Positions 11,494 to 27,399 are shown, numbered from the stretch's first letter. The stretch: DNA of 64,000 bases from Cristatella mucedo (GCA_009760855.2 WPIO01000028.1:1199001-1263000); one strand, 5' to 3'. The notes: generated from the letters alone by a model not told the origin. A program made the numbers and translations.

Positions 11494-11683
11494 TGAGCCG
11501 TAATGGCTTACTAGGTAAGGCGGTTGCTTTTCACGACCTCGGCCCCGAGGTCGTGGGTTCGAATCCTGTGGTGGGCGATCCTTTATCGCCGCTGCAAGCG
11601 GTGGTGATAGCCGTTAAGGCTCTTCTGTCGCTATACAAAAAGAGGCTGTTTAATCAGCTAGGATTTATTTATATTTATTTATT
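11494..11683 (+). mobile_element. SINE family 1 (tRNA-derived), nearly full length
   Basis: The head GTAATGGCTTACTAGGTAAGGCGG covers the A-box region. The B box GGTTCGAATCC lies at about 11557-11567. Then GGTGGGCGATCC, CGCTGCAAGCGGTGGTGATAGCC, CTATACAAAAAGAGGCTGTT, AATCAGCTAGGATTT and an ATTT-rich 3' end. The body is well preserved compared with other copies. Confidence 0.9.
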
Positions 11684-11760
11684 ACAAAGGATCGCCCGCC
11701 GCAGGATTTGAACCCGCGACCTCGAGACCAAGGTTGTGAAAGCGGCCACCTTACCCAGGT
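11684..11760 (-). mobile_element. SINE family 1, minus copy, head piece (split)
   Basis: GGATCGCCCGCCGCAGGATTTGAACCCGCGACCTCG is the reverse complement of the B-box region, followed by the head. With 11424-11470 it forms one minus-strand SINE interrupted by the plus copy. About 45 bases of its middle are missing. Confidence 0.75.
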
Positions 11761-13148
11761 CGTCGTGGTTTTTACAAGCCACCCATCGTCCTGCAGCTTC
11801 GTAGCCGCCGGCGCAGTGCCCGACGGACGATTCGCGCCCGACGTACGCCGTAGGTGCCGCCGGCTCCTCCGCCTTTCGAGCAATTCGCTCCTGCCGCGAG
11901 AGCGACCCGTCGCGACCCTGCTCGATGCGCTCGGCAACGTTATCGAGCGAGCGCGCGCGCAGTCAGCCTGGGCGACCTGCCCGCGGGCTCGCCGCCGGCG
12001 AGGTCAGGGTCCGAGGGCTCGCGCCGAGCGGTGTTCCCTCCCCCCGACCGACCGATCCGCAGGGTGGCGAGCGGCGACGATGGGCGAGAGACTTCTTGCG
12101 TGCGGCGAGACAGGTTCCCCGCTCGAGCTCGGACGCCTCCCGCCGGCGAAGCTGGGCCGCCCCGAGCGAACCCGCCGACGCGCGCGCGTTCGCGGGCAGC
12201 TGCGGCCTCTTCTAGGAATGTCCGGCCGCCGTCGCATCCGCGGCTGCGGTAAATACGGCTCGGGAAACCCGACGCGGCAACGAGGTGACGCAATCGGCGG
12301 CGCTCTGTCGTCTCACTCGAGGCCGGATCGCGTTTGCATCGCTGACGCGGCTCCTCCGCCCGTCGATTCGGCGGCGTCCCGCCTTACCGCCGGTGAGTGA
12401 GACGGAGCGTCAACCCGCCGGCGAGAAATGCTTCGCGTCCTCCTCACCTGCCCCGCGGGCGCGGCGTTGCCCCTCTCCGTCTGTCGCGATCGGCGGCGAC
12501 CGCCGCCGTCCGTCCCAGGTCCGACGCGAACGCCGGCGGGGGAGGCGCCCGCTCGCGGCCACTCGCGGCCCGGAAGTGCGATCGCGAGGCGGCGGGCTCT
12601 GCACGATCGCGCTGCAGCGGCGGCGGCGGCGGGCGGGCGGGCGGAAGGGCAGGTGGAGACGGAAGCCAGAGATTCTTCTCTCTTCCACCCGAGCGCTCCT
12701 CCCGCTAGCGTCTCGTTCGTCGGCTAGGAGGCGACGGCTGCGGCCGTCGCCAGCGCGGACCCGGCGCATTTTGAAACCTCATTAACGCGTCACCAGACGC
12801 GCGAGCACGCGCCGCCGTGCACGCGCGTGCTTGCGGTTTGCGTCGGCCGGCCGATCGTACGCGGCCCGACTGCCGGGCGCCGTAGCCGTCCTACGCCGCC
12901 TGCTCGCTCGGATGGCCGGCCGAGCGAGCGGCCAGAGCAGCGTACGGCCACCGAGCGGCGACGCGGGACGACGGCTGGGTGCAGTTGCTTGCGGGCGGCC
13001 TCTTGCCAGTTGCTTGCGGGCAGCCTGCGCGGGCGCCGCGGGCTCACGAGTAGCGCACGGGCTGCACCCTGGCGGAGAGCTCGTATCCGCCCCCGAGGAG
13101 ACCTCCAGATGCTGCGAGAGGGCGCTTTTCACCACGACGGTCGGACGA

Positions 13149-13161
13149 GGGGGGGGGGGGG
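13149..13161 (+). repeat. Homopolymer G13
   Basis: Thirteen consecutive G. Confidence 0.9.
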
Positions 13162-13299
13162 CGCGAAGCCACACAATATAAACGCTCATGAAAGAGCTCG
13201 CGTTCGTGCGTCCGTCGAAAGTGGAACGGGTCTCGTTCCTTCGTCCTTCCAGTCCTTCATTTTCGCGTTCGCCTTTCTCTCCGGCGTCGCTCGCAACAT

Positions 13300-13379
13300 C
13301 AGCAAATGTAAAGCGCCTAGAGAGAGATTGAGTTCTCTGAGGGCGCTTTATCAAGTGAATTATTATTATTATTATTAAC
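13300..13379 (+). mobile_element. LINE/SINE 3' tail fragment with (ATT)n
   Basis: AAATGTAAAGCGCCTAGAGAG...TCTGAGGGCGCTTTATCAAGTG then (ATT)n. It is a very short, 5'-truncated insertion of the L2-like tail. Confidence 0.8.
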
Positions 13380-13599
13380 ATCGCAGTCCGATACGGTCAC
13401 GCTAATCGTCGCGTCGCTATCAGGCGTGAACTGTGTCTCGGCGCGGCCGACGAGAGCGACTTGCCGGGGGCGATTGGAGTCCGGCACTGCCGCACCGGCT
13501 GCAGCGCCGGCCTGCCGACACCGCCTCGACGGCGAGGCTAACCGATGCGCGGGCGGTGGGCATTCGGAGAGTTGACGCTACCACTCTCCCCTACGCACA

Positions 13600-14057
13600 C
13601 CGAGACCAACCGAGCGGCAGCGGCTTCCGCGTCCGGAAGTCAGAACTAGGCCGCAAACGCAGCGCTCGTAATGGCGCTGGTCCTTGCCGATACGCGACTA
13701 AAACCGGCGGAGCCCTGAGCATTGGATTCGCGGCTAGAGATTTATTGATAGGGGTTAGCGCCGATGCGCGAAGGTATGACGACAGTGGCGGAACGCGATG
13801 GCAAGGAAGAGCGCCCTTTACCTTAAGATAACAAAGTCCATATCCATAGCGTAGAAAAGTCTACACGACAGCGATGGAAGGTTGAAGGCGCCTACCCTCT
13901 TCCACGGCGTACTACGACTCCGAAGGCATCCGGAGTGTCACCCAACTGCCGACGGTGGCAGAGCCTCGGGTGCATCTTCTGCCCAGTACGCCGCCTAACC
14001 GTAGATTGTCACGTAGACGCTGCTTAGCCGTCCTAATTCAGGAACCGCGAGCAATAC
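13600..14057 (+). repeat. Dispersed repeat R3, copy 3
   Basis: AACTAGGCCGCAAACGCAGCGCTCGTAA, GTCCTTGCCGATACGCGAC, GGCGGAGCCCTGAG, AAGTCCATATCCATAGCGTAG and CTAATTCAGGAACCGCGAGCAATA follow the order seen in other copies. Its end is interrupted by the L2-like tail that starts at 14058. A stretch in an open frame at 13433-13831 is part of this repeat, not a gene. Confidence 0.65.
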
Positions 14058-14128
14058 ATGTAAAGTGCCTTGAAAGAGATCACACTCTCTGAGGGTGCTT
14101 TGCAAGTGTATTATTATTTGTATTGTTC
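14058..14128 (+). mobile_element. L2-like 3' tail fragment
   Basis: CATGTAAAGTGCCTTGAAAG...CTCTCTGAGGGTGCTTTGCAAGTG then ATT-rich. It directly abuts the end of R3 copy 3. Confidence 0.75.
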
Positions 14129-14876
14129 ATAAATATCTTAGCCGCCGTATTCTGACCGATCCGGCACACGCCGCTGCTTAAATTTACTGTAAAACGGCCG
14201 CGGCGCCGCCGCAGTCCATACCCGCCTCCCCTCCCTCCCCCCAGCTTGCGCCGCCGCAGTCTGTTCCCGCTTCCTCCGGCTAGCTAAATTCGGCTGAGTC
14301 GGGTCGACCCGCTTGCCCTCCTCCACTCCCCCGGCATCATACCCAACCTTTCGTACTACGGGTCGCTCATTTATGACCATTATCCAATGAGGTTTGAGCT
14401 TCATGTCAGTGGGCGTACTAGGACTCCTCGTGGTTAGCAGGAGAGGGGTGTTCAACTTGATGCTGTGCCCCCTTCTATAAAGATCTACAAGTGAGTGCAT
14501 TTTAGTTAATTTAGTCATTATAATAATTGTAGATTTATTAATAAAATTTTTAATTCGTACTTCGAAATTCATTAAATATCGTCTAATTTGCCATATAATC
14601 AAATAATCATGCCTAACTTACCGGTGTCCCCCTCATGTGGACTGTTCCACCACGAGTTCAGTCCTGATCGGACCTCATACGTGACCGCATTCTCCTCGTG
14701 TATGGGCTACGGTGCAGTAGTAGTAGCGGACCGATCAGACCTACACCGACTGATGTAAGAGTCGCCTCTCGGCCGGGCGCCTTTCCAATTCGACGGCGCT
14801 GGCGCTTAGGGCCGATCCATTAGACGCTGCTCGGCCACGTTTCAGGTGGATGGTGGTTTCCGCGGATTCCTCGCCG

Positions 14877-14948
14877 ATTGGATCGCGTCGCGGCGCTCAC
14901 TATAAAAGCTTTGCACTCTTTCGACGGCTGTCGCTCCGTGGTCGCACT
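14877..14948 (+). promoter_or_regulatory. Core promoter: inverted CCAAT and TATA box
   Basis: ATTGG (inverted CCAAT) at 14877-14881 and TATAAAAG at 14901-14908. A pyrimidine-rich start region lies about 30 bases downstream (around 14930), and an ATG at 14949 opens a short exon with a good donor. The spacing is that of a TATA-dependent pol II promoter; the start site itself is inferred. Confidence 0.55.
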
Positions 14949-15023
14949 ATGCTCAGCTTCTTGTCCAAAAAGCTCATGTCGCAGTCGCTAAGCGAACTTC
15001 ATCAGCTAAGGAGAGCGCTGACG
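14949..15023 (+). CDS. First coding exon of the small TATA-promoter gene
   Basis: ATG 48 bases after the start of the TATA box. Encodes 25 residues and ends at donor ACG|GTAGGT in phase 0. Confidence 0.5.
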
Positions 15024-17925
15024 GTAGGTTCTCGGCACTCGGCCGGCGCGTATTTTGCCGCTCAGGCGCCTGCTGTTTATGTGTGCGGCTCAGTTCCAGG
15101 CTGACTGTCGTGAGAGATTTCCCGGTAGGTAGCGTTGGAGAGCCCCCCTCCCCGTCCGGTGGCGGTGCGCTCGCTGTGCCCCCTGAGCTAAGCCTGCTGG
15201 GCGTCAGAGCGACGAGCAGCCGACGTGCGACCGCATGCTAGCCTCATTAATTACTCCTCACGCCCTCTGCCGGAGCAACCTGTGGCTGGGCTACCTACTG
15301 CATTGTATTCCGCTAGTCATCATCAACAGCAGCTCGGTCATCCGAGTGGTGGCGTAAGACGGAGCTTGTCCTGCGTCACGAACTCGCTCAGGCGGATAAT
15401 GCCATCCGTGGCGTTGCCATCGGCCGGTTGACTGCCTCTAGCACGTCAGTGCTGGATGATTGCCATGGTGGAGGGGGAGAGGCTGAATGCAGCCGACCAA
15501 AACTGGCATCGCTGTATTTTGAGCCCGTTCAGCTGCAGCCGGGGCCGATGCATGTGGCACTGGACTGGAAGCGCTCTGGCTCACGTTTGCTGCAGGCCTC
15601 CTGCGAGACAGAAGGGGATACTCGCGAAAGTATCACTGAAGAAGGGAGCCCTCGACTGCCGGAGTTCGGTACGAGCCAAGGTGAGCTTTTTTACACAAAT
15701 GCAAAGCGGCCACCAACTGGGCTCACGGGCAAGCCAGGCCCTACTGTCGTAGTGCTGGCCCAGAAAAAGGGGGCGAGGGACGCTGCCGCTACTATACTGC
15801 CGAATGCCTCGGCCGGCAGCTGAGTGTGGAGTTAGCCGCAGCAGTTGCAGCTGCTGGCCTCGGCCATCGGCCATCAGTGGCAAACTCTTGGTGCAGATTC
15901 TAGATTTATTAAAGTTTGATTAAAATTTGCCGACTGCCGTCCAGAGAAGCAGCAGTACAGCGGGCTCTCATTTGCCTTCTAGCAGCAGTTGGTCCTGTGG
16001 GCAGCACGACCGAGCAGTTGCTGGCATCAGGCTTTCTGCCTGTCGGCTCCGTGGAAGCCTCTCGGCTGCCGGGCATATTCCTGCTGTGTGATGTCACCCT
16101 TGGTATTTGCCACATTTCTTCAAATCCGATGTGCTGATCTGGCCTGTGTCTGATCGCTGCCACTCGTGTGCAGGCTGTCCACTTGCTCTCTGGCTTGGCC
16201 CATTTGACTGCCAATCAGTCCTGCCTCCGTAAGGCTTGTTGACTCAGGCTGCCCAAAGTCATAAGGAAAACCAAAGCCAATCAATGTTTTCAGGGGGAGT
16301 AGGATTGGTGTTGACCGTGGCTCAACAAGAGTGTAGCAAAAGTGAGTTGAGCACCGGGATCAGATTATGGTGGACAGCATAAGCTCCACCTTACATGGGA
16401 TTCGACCCCTGTCACTAGCTGAAATCTCGTGATTTGTCTTCTACTTAACCAACCAAGGTCTTTGAGGGAAGAGGTGACTGGGCTGCAGCTGCAGTGGTAG
16501 CTAATTTCGGCTAATTAGGAGTGCTGCAGGCCTCTCGGACGATGAGTGGGTTTTGCAGACCGCAGGCATTCCACCAAGGAGAGCGACCCACGGAGGCAGC
16601 CTACTTTCTTTGTTTGCTGTACAGAATAGCATGTGTCAGTCGTCCAGTCAGTTTGGTCTGTTGCCGAACTGACAGCCTCTGGGGCAGGATGGCTGAGTGG
16701 GGGAAGAGATTTGTGCTTGCAGGGCCTTTTTGCTGCAGTGGCCTGTAGCAAAAAGGCCTGCAGGCCACTGCAGCAAAAAGGCCCTGCACTTTTCACTCTT
16801 GTAGTGGTGAGCTCTGGTAAATGCTAAACACCAATGTCTGCTATCAGGCTACACCACCATCCGGAAGCCATGCTAGTTGGGTGCATCCGGCTACTACCAC
16901 CATCCGGAAGCCGTGCTAGTTGGGTGCTGTCTCGAAGTGAGCTGAGCACCGCGAGCAGATTGTGGTGGACAGCATAGCTGTTTACCTTCGCACAGAACTC
17001 ATATGCCTACGTACATGTGTAAGGAGCACGATAGCAAGTCCACATGAGGTTTCGGATCCTGCTCGTGCCAACAGCACTCTATATGTGTTCCTGCTCGTGA
17101 CCTCCTTCCATACTTCGGCTACTCCACGAACCAATCTAGTTTGTTGGGATGACCCGACCTGGGCTTGTTGAGCATCCCTTCCTATCCACTCTGATGACTT
17201 GTTTAGGTGGCCTGAGGTGTTTTGGGTGTTGTCAGTGCTGACCGGTTGGTCAGTCTGTCCGGATTGGTGCTGAATGGTTCGCCCGACTGATGCTGCTGAT
17301 CGAGTTGGCAGTCCAGATGGATGAACCACGCTCCCTTCTCTGGAGTGCAAGTAATTGTCAAGGTCTTGAGCAATATCCTCCTGCAAATGTCAGCCTCTGC
17401 TTGTGAGCTAAGCCTTGGCCTCTGACCTCGGTTAACCAACCCCAGTAGCAACACTGCCTATATAAATGCTGTTCATTATGCAATGTAACCTATCTCCATC
17501 TGTTTAACAAGGATGCTACTCTGGATAGTTCTCTTGTGCACAAGCAAAGCCTAAGTGGCTTTTAAGTTCAGCAATAAAGAGTAAGTGAGTCAGGAGGGCA
17601 GTTGAGATAGTGAGTTGCAAGGAAGTAGCAGCTCAGGACGGATGAGACAAGTGGCTGAACCTCTGGGATTTGTTGACTGACCTTGCAGCAAATTCATTGC
17701 CAGCTGAAGAGGAAGCCTAATGGCGATTTCAGTAGTCCAGCCAAAGCGGAATTACTGTTGTCCAGTCTAGACAGAACTAGTGAGTTAGTAGGATTTTTAC
17801 AAGCCACCGTGGCAGGCAGCCCTGATCTTCGGGCTCATTGCTATAGGTTTGTTGACAAATTGCTGGCTCTGATGCTGTGTCCCCCACCTCTAAAAAACGT
17901 GTACCTCGACTGCAAGCGAGCTTAA
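14949..17925 (+). CDS. Small unrecognised gene (exons 14949-15023 and 17689-17925)
   Basis: The two exons join in phase 0 to a 103-residue protein. Exon 1 encodes an amphipathic N-terminus (MLSFLSKKLMSQSLSEL). The last exon encodes a helical, Leu-rich stretch (KAELLLSSLDRTSELVGFLQ) and ends CPPPLKNVYLDCKRA-stop. Support: TATA box upstream, donor ACG|GTAGGT, acceptor TGACCTTGCAG, and AATAAA at 18113. No family is recognised. The N-terminus could be a mitochondrial presequence (K/S/L, no acidic residue until E15), but that is speculation. A further exon may exist; a candidate at 15596-15680 does not fit the phase. Confidence 0.45.
15596..15680 (+). CDS. Possible alternative exon (phase incompatible with the simple model)
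   Basis: Acceptor TTTGCTGCAG and donor CCAAG|GTGAGC are both near consensus. The exon would encode an acidic stretch (ASCETEGDTRESITEEGS...). It enters in phase 0, like its upstream exon, but leaves in phase 1, so it cannot splice in frame to 17689. It may be an alternative exon, need an unseen partner, or be chance. Confidence 0.25.
16343..16385 (+). repeat. Local duplicated segment, copy 1
   Basis: AGTGAGTTGAGCACCGGGATCAGATTATGGTGGACAGCAT-type sequence recurs at 16936-16976 with a few differences. Function unknown. Confidence 0.7.
16718..16788. repeat. Perfect 28-bp hairpin, 15-nt loop
   Basis: Arm 16718-16745 and arm 16761-16788 are exact reverse complements over 28 bases, starting TGCAGGGCCTTTTTGC and ending GCAAAAAGGCCCTGCA. 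The spacer is 16746-16760. Nearby sequence has no such symmetry, so this is a discrete structure in the intron of the small gene. Confidence 0.95.
16850..16928 (+). repeat. Direct tandem duplication, about 43-bp period
   Basis: CCACCATCCGGAAGCC-TGCTAGTTGGGTGC occurs twice in succession with one base difference (ATG versus GTG). The repeated AGTGAGCTGAGCACC segment follows at 16936. Confidence 0.85.
17505..17660 (-). mobile_element. LINE-like family 2 fragment, minus
   Basis: The reverse complement reads a VLSCYFLATHYLNCPPDS-like stretch that matches the reverse complement of 40080-40490 and the plus strand at 47280. It is a short remnant just upstream of the last exon of the small gene. Confidence 0.55.
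17689..17925 (+). CDS. Terminal coding exon of the small TATA-promoter gene
   Basis: Acceptor TGACCTTGCAG ends at 17688. Open for 78 residues to TAA at 17923-17925. Composition is ordinary for coding sequence, with no CT or poly-G artefact. It also contains GT sites (TAG|GTTTGT) that could be donors, so it need not be terminal. Confidence 0.5.
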   Translation, partial: QIHCQLKRKPNGDFSSPAKAELLLSSLDRTSELVGFLQATVAGSPDLRAHCYRFVDKLLALMLCPPPLKNVYLDCKRA

Positions 17926-18112
17926 ATGTGAGTTGTTGAGCAGCTGGCCTCCTTGCAATCAGCTGGGTGTTTGCCCACTCGCCCGTGCAAGCAGTGCGTT
18001 TGTACAGAACACTCGCTCACGTAGGCACCTGCTGTCAAAACCTGCAGCCCCGGTGACGTGGTGACATGCTAAGCGATGCCTTGTCCAATGAAAAGATAAG
18101 ACACGCAAGAGA

Positions 18113-18118
18113 AATAAA
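18113..18118 (+). terminator. Candidate polyadenylation signal AATAAA
   Basis: AATAAA followed by an A run, about 190 bases after the stop at 17925. Confidence 0.4.
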
Positions 18119-21100
18119 AAAAGGCACAGCAGCATGGACGATGGACGATTTATGGATTGGTAGAATCCGCACTCTTTTTGATGTCGCCTGCAGCACACTG
18201 TGACCCTATACACCCCTTTAGCCTTCTAATGATTGGATGGTGCTGTCATGGTCAAGGGCTGGCCTCCTCTTTAGCCGAATCCTGGCTGCGCTCATGCACC
18301 GTGTATAGTCGCAAAGACTAATTGAGCAGTATCAGGCCGGCGCCTGCATGGCCGGTGCCAAAGCATGTGCACCTTTCGGTGCCGTGGACATGCCGATGTG
18401 CCAGCGGTGGCAGCACTGATCGGCATACAGCACAGTGCAGCCGTGTGGGTCTGTCCGCGATGGCGCTGCTTCGGGTTGCCGATGCTCCTTCTTCCGAACT
18501 CCGCTGCCTTCGTCGGTGCTGGAATGAGGGCCCTTTTTTCACTCGGGGGGGGGGGCAAAGGAAGGAGGGGGGAGGGAGGGATGGCCAGAGTTGGAGTGCC
18601 AACGACCTTTTAGCTGAGGCTCGAGCCTTGCAGCTAGATCCACTAGATCGCCACGTCTCGTCCGTTTCGTGATGGGCTGAGCATCGCCTCCGCCTCGGCG
18701 CTACTTCTGTTGTGTGCTGATCGAATTGGCAGACTTTTTTGGTGTTCCCTCATTTCGTCGGAGGCTCGCCGGACTAGCTCGACTCGGCTTGGCTCGTGCG
18801 TGCCGGCACTCGGGTGCACGAGCATATTTCAGGCTTGCCACGGTGCACAGGTCAGCACATGGGCGATTTTTGGCGACTCTGGTGGCGTGCTGCTGCTGAC
18901 ACTTAACATTTTTTAGCTGCAGAGGGTGTTTAGTGTGCGTCGTCGATGCTAATCATGTAGGTGTATGTTGAGGAGAATCGATAATGCAATGTAGGCAAGA
19001 TGCCCTTTACCTAGTCATCAATTATTCTGCTGCCCGTTCAACGATAGGCTAATGTAATATCTCTTAGTACTTGCCTCAAGAGTTAAAGCCGCGAGCCGGC
19101 ATCCGAACTCGTGTCTGGCCGTGCCTGTGCTGCAAGCGGTCCTGCTCGATGCCAGAAACTCGCGGTAGCCGGCTACCGGCTCGTGGCTTGCTGCCCAGGT
19201 TGCCACTAGCTACCGATGTCAGGCATGCTGTTGTGCCGAGTGCCAGCAGCAGTGCCTGAGTGAGCTGCTGGCGCAGCCAGTTGGCTCTTGACGCTGTCGC
19301 TGCCAGCTTGCTGCAGATGTGCTTGACACTAGGGACCGCGTAGTTCACTGATCCAAAGCAGCAGCTATGCAAATGTAGCTCCTGCTGCCATCTTTCTTCT
19401 TGGGCTTCTGGGCGCCATGGCGACACTTGGCTTCTGCGGGTGGGTGCGGTTATGCGATGTCCTGGGCAGCATTGGCATGAAGAAGGAAAAGGGTACGACA
19501 GGGTACGGGCGCGTGTAAGTGCAAACGTTTGCGACATGCACTTACGTCCTCCTGCTCCCTCTCTTCTTGGCCAGTCTTGCTCCCTGCTGCGCTGATGTAT
19601 CACCCTGCAAGTCCTGCCTCGGCACCTGCTGTCTGGGCTTGACGGAAGTCTGCCAGCAGTGGCCGGTTGTGCGTATTACTGCTGTACGTCCACTGCTCCA
19701 GCAGTGGCAGCCGTGCCCTGTGTGAAGTCCTGCAGGGAATAAGTGTAGTCAGTGCCTCAGCTCAAGCCTGCAGAGAGATAGCTGGGTAGATGGAATTGAT
19801 AGATGGCACAAGGTGGATCGATAGACAGAGGTGTCGCTTGCAGTAATTCTGTCAGAGCAGCAGCAGCCTGTGCGTTAATTCTTTCAGCTCAAGCTGTGCC
19901 ACTTCGGGGATCGTTCGCATGCTTGTAGGCAGTGGAACAAGCACTGTGGCAGTAGTTGCCGACCCTTCACGTGCACATGATTCGCATATAATCACTAGCT
20001 TGGGCAGACTGGCGTGACAGATCGCTGCACGAGCAGCAGCCGGATCATGTGCACGTGATGTGCTTGATGTGCAAGCACATGTGCTGCTTGATCTGCTGCT
20101 GTACACCTGCAGGCGCTGGCTCTGCAGCCTTGTTCAGCTGCCAATCTTGCCAGTGGGCTGTGTCAGAGACCTCCTGAGGTTAACGACTCGTGGTAGCAGG
20201 CCTGTTTGTTATTTATTCAAGATGAATGATGGGGGCTGTTGAGGATGGGAGAAGTGTGACCGAATCTTTCGTTGGGGGGTTAAGGGGAAAAGCTTCTTGC
20301 ACTGCCCAGCCGGTGTATGAGTGGTTGCTATTAAGAGGAAAAGCCAGCCGCCCTGCTGTGACCTGGCACGTGACGTCTCCCGCTGTGACGTGGCACGTCC
20401 GGCTGCGTCAGTGCCGGCCGTCGGGGCTGCTTCCTACTACCGACTGCTGCCGTGAGTCAGCTTGTCAGCTGGTTCTGCCGATGATGCTTATGTTAGGGCT
20501 TAAGGTGTCCACGAAAAAATGCTCGTGGCCGCTGTCCCACCGCACACGACCGTCGGTGGTCACGTGAGACGATGCTGCACGGCCTAGCTGTCGGGCAGCT
20601 CACCTGACCTTGCTGCTCGGCTCGTAGAATGAGCTGACTTGTGCGAGGGTCGCCGAGCTCTCTAATAAGGCTATCGAGCAGTGCAGTGCCTGCCTCCTTC
20701 GAATAATGAAGCCAGCGCTGACAAGAGTCGAGCTGCTACTGGTTGCTGCTGCTAGTTGCTGCTGGTTGCTGCTGCAGCTGGTGGCCCTGTTGCTTGCCAG
20801 CTGAGCTGCCACGTCTGAATTTGCTGCATTTGCTTCGATCATTAACTGCATTATAACTTGCGGTAGCGGCTGCAGCAGCAGCGATCTGCTGTGCTTATTT
20901 GTCGATGGGGAGCACCCATTCAGAGCGTCCACACGGCACTAATCGTGTTCGTCGGCCGCGCGTTATCAATGGGAGCGTGTGAGCTTCGTGAATGTAAACT
21001 ACCATGACCTCGCCTGTTTGGAGCGATTCGATTGCTGCGAACATGTGTGCGTCTTGAGGTTCATGCGTGGTGGCTAGGGGTGCGCTGTGTGTGTAGCAGG

Positions 21101-21380
21101 TGCTATGGCTGCTGGTGTGTGTGCGCGTGTTCGTGCGTAGGTCATGTGACCTGAACACTCTTCACCCTCCTGCATGTGAGAGCTGCAAACCATCCAGTCT
21201 AAGCTTGCTGACGAGCAATGAAGTCAGCGAGGAAACTACCTAGGAAGTCGCCTCTCCAAAAGCCGAGCTCCTTCGTTGGTGCAGGCTCATTATCTGCCAC
21301 GGCTGCAACAAACAGTTCATCCCTGCCTACAAGCCGTGGGTCTCCGAAATCCGTGTGTGTAAGATGCGAATGTGAAATAT
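18119..21380. other. No supported gene
   Basis: Moderately GC-rich sequence with many CAG/CTG-type words and frequent short ORFs on both strands (the largest is 19076-19603 minus, 175 codons, with no recognisable domain). Includes a G11 run at 18545-18555 and local GCTGCTGCT-type simplicity around 20730-20790. Confidence 0.35.
18545..18555 (+). repeat. Homopolymer G11
   Basis: Eleven G, followed by further G-rich sequence to about 18585. Confidence 0.9.
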
Positions 21381-21477
21381 CTCTATCCGGGCGCTTTACA
21401 TATTCCGAAGGGCTCGAGCCCACGACCTTGGTCATTAAAGGCAAGCACCTTACCACTGAGTCAAACCAGTACAGCAT
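21381..21477 (-). mobile_element. SINE family 2, minus, truncated
   Basis: GGGCGCTTTACATATTCCGAAGGGCTCGAGCCCACGACCTTGGTCA matches the reverse complement of the tail junction and B-box region. The head ends ACCACTGAGTCAAACCAGTAC. The distal L2-type tail is missing. Confidence 0.75.
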
Positions 21478-22211
21478 TTTGATTACCGACTAGCAACACA
21501 AAGACGATCATAGAAACTGTTTTCAATGTTCTAGCATAATGCAGGTAGACTGTGGCTTGGCCAAAACAGCTGCAGCCGTGCTGCCAGCCGAAATCGTTGG
21601 AGGCTGGCTACATAGCTCAATTGTGCCTACTGCACAATTAAATGCTGACCACATGGGGATTGAGTTTTGCTACCGATCGTTGGCAGCAAACGGTACACAC
21701 GAAGGCTCACTGCCAGCTACCCGAGGGAGGGGGAATTTAGTCGTGCCTGTGTGCTTTTCAAGCTAATCAATCCAGTGTGTTCGAGTTTCTAGAGATACAG
21801 GCATGCCTAGCAGTCTCGAGCCCAGCGTAGCCAGCGACTAGAGCTCGGCCGTACTTGACGTTGGATTGAGAGATTGCTTGCTTTCCCTACAACATTCCTC
21901 ACGGCGATCTTGGAGTTTAGTGACTGTTGGCAGCCGACGTTGATTGGGACTGATAGTTGATAGGGATTGCTAGTGCACCATCTCGGAAGCAGCTGGGCCG
22001 TTTGGTCATCCCGTCGGAGCCGTTTGGTCACTCCCACGAGGCCATTCGGACATGTGCGCTTGCGGCCGGTCGCACGAGCTGCCGCTGCTCAGCCGCCAAT
22101 CTGCCTGCCACGCCACTGGCAGCGCTCGTGTACGTATGCGTCCGCCTCGCTGCTGCCGTAGGTGTGCTACAGGCTTTGGCCAGGCCGCAGCCCATTCAAA
22201 GAGAGCCAGCA

Positions 22212-27399
<5,188 letters not shown>

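Larger units (their letters stand above)
9100..13650. promoter_or_regulatory. GC-rich, CpG-dense island
   Basis: About 4.5 kb with very high GC and dense CpG (GCGCGCG, CGGCGGCGG runs), in sharp contrast to the AT-richer flanks. Interrupted by a GA microsatellite, a LINE tail region (10.6-11.05 kb) and a SINE cluster (11.4-11.8 kb). Many long overlapping open frames appear on both strands because stops are rare at this composition. I could not choose a coding exon among them. The nearest supported start is the TATA promoter at 14.9 kb. Confidence 0.5.

Noticed and set aside
11549-11570. tRNA gene suggested by a perfect B box
   Set aside because: The surrounding sequence is the repeated family 1 SINE body, and no full cloverleaf with acceptor stem was found.
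11708-12400. 230-codon plus frame
   Set aside because: It starts inside a SINE fragment and is Arg/Ala-rich as expected of random GC-rich sequence.
12782-13381. 199-codon minus frame and 183-codon plus frame
   Set aside because: They overlap each other and run through the G13 run and the L2-like ATT tail.
13433-13831. 132-codon plus frame
   Set aside because: It overlaps dispersed repeat R3 copy 3; not a gene.
19076-19603. 175-codon minus frame
   Set aside because: No recognisable motif, no splice or promoter support, and composition like its surroundings.
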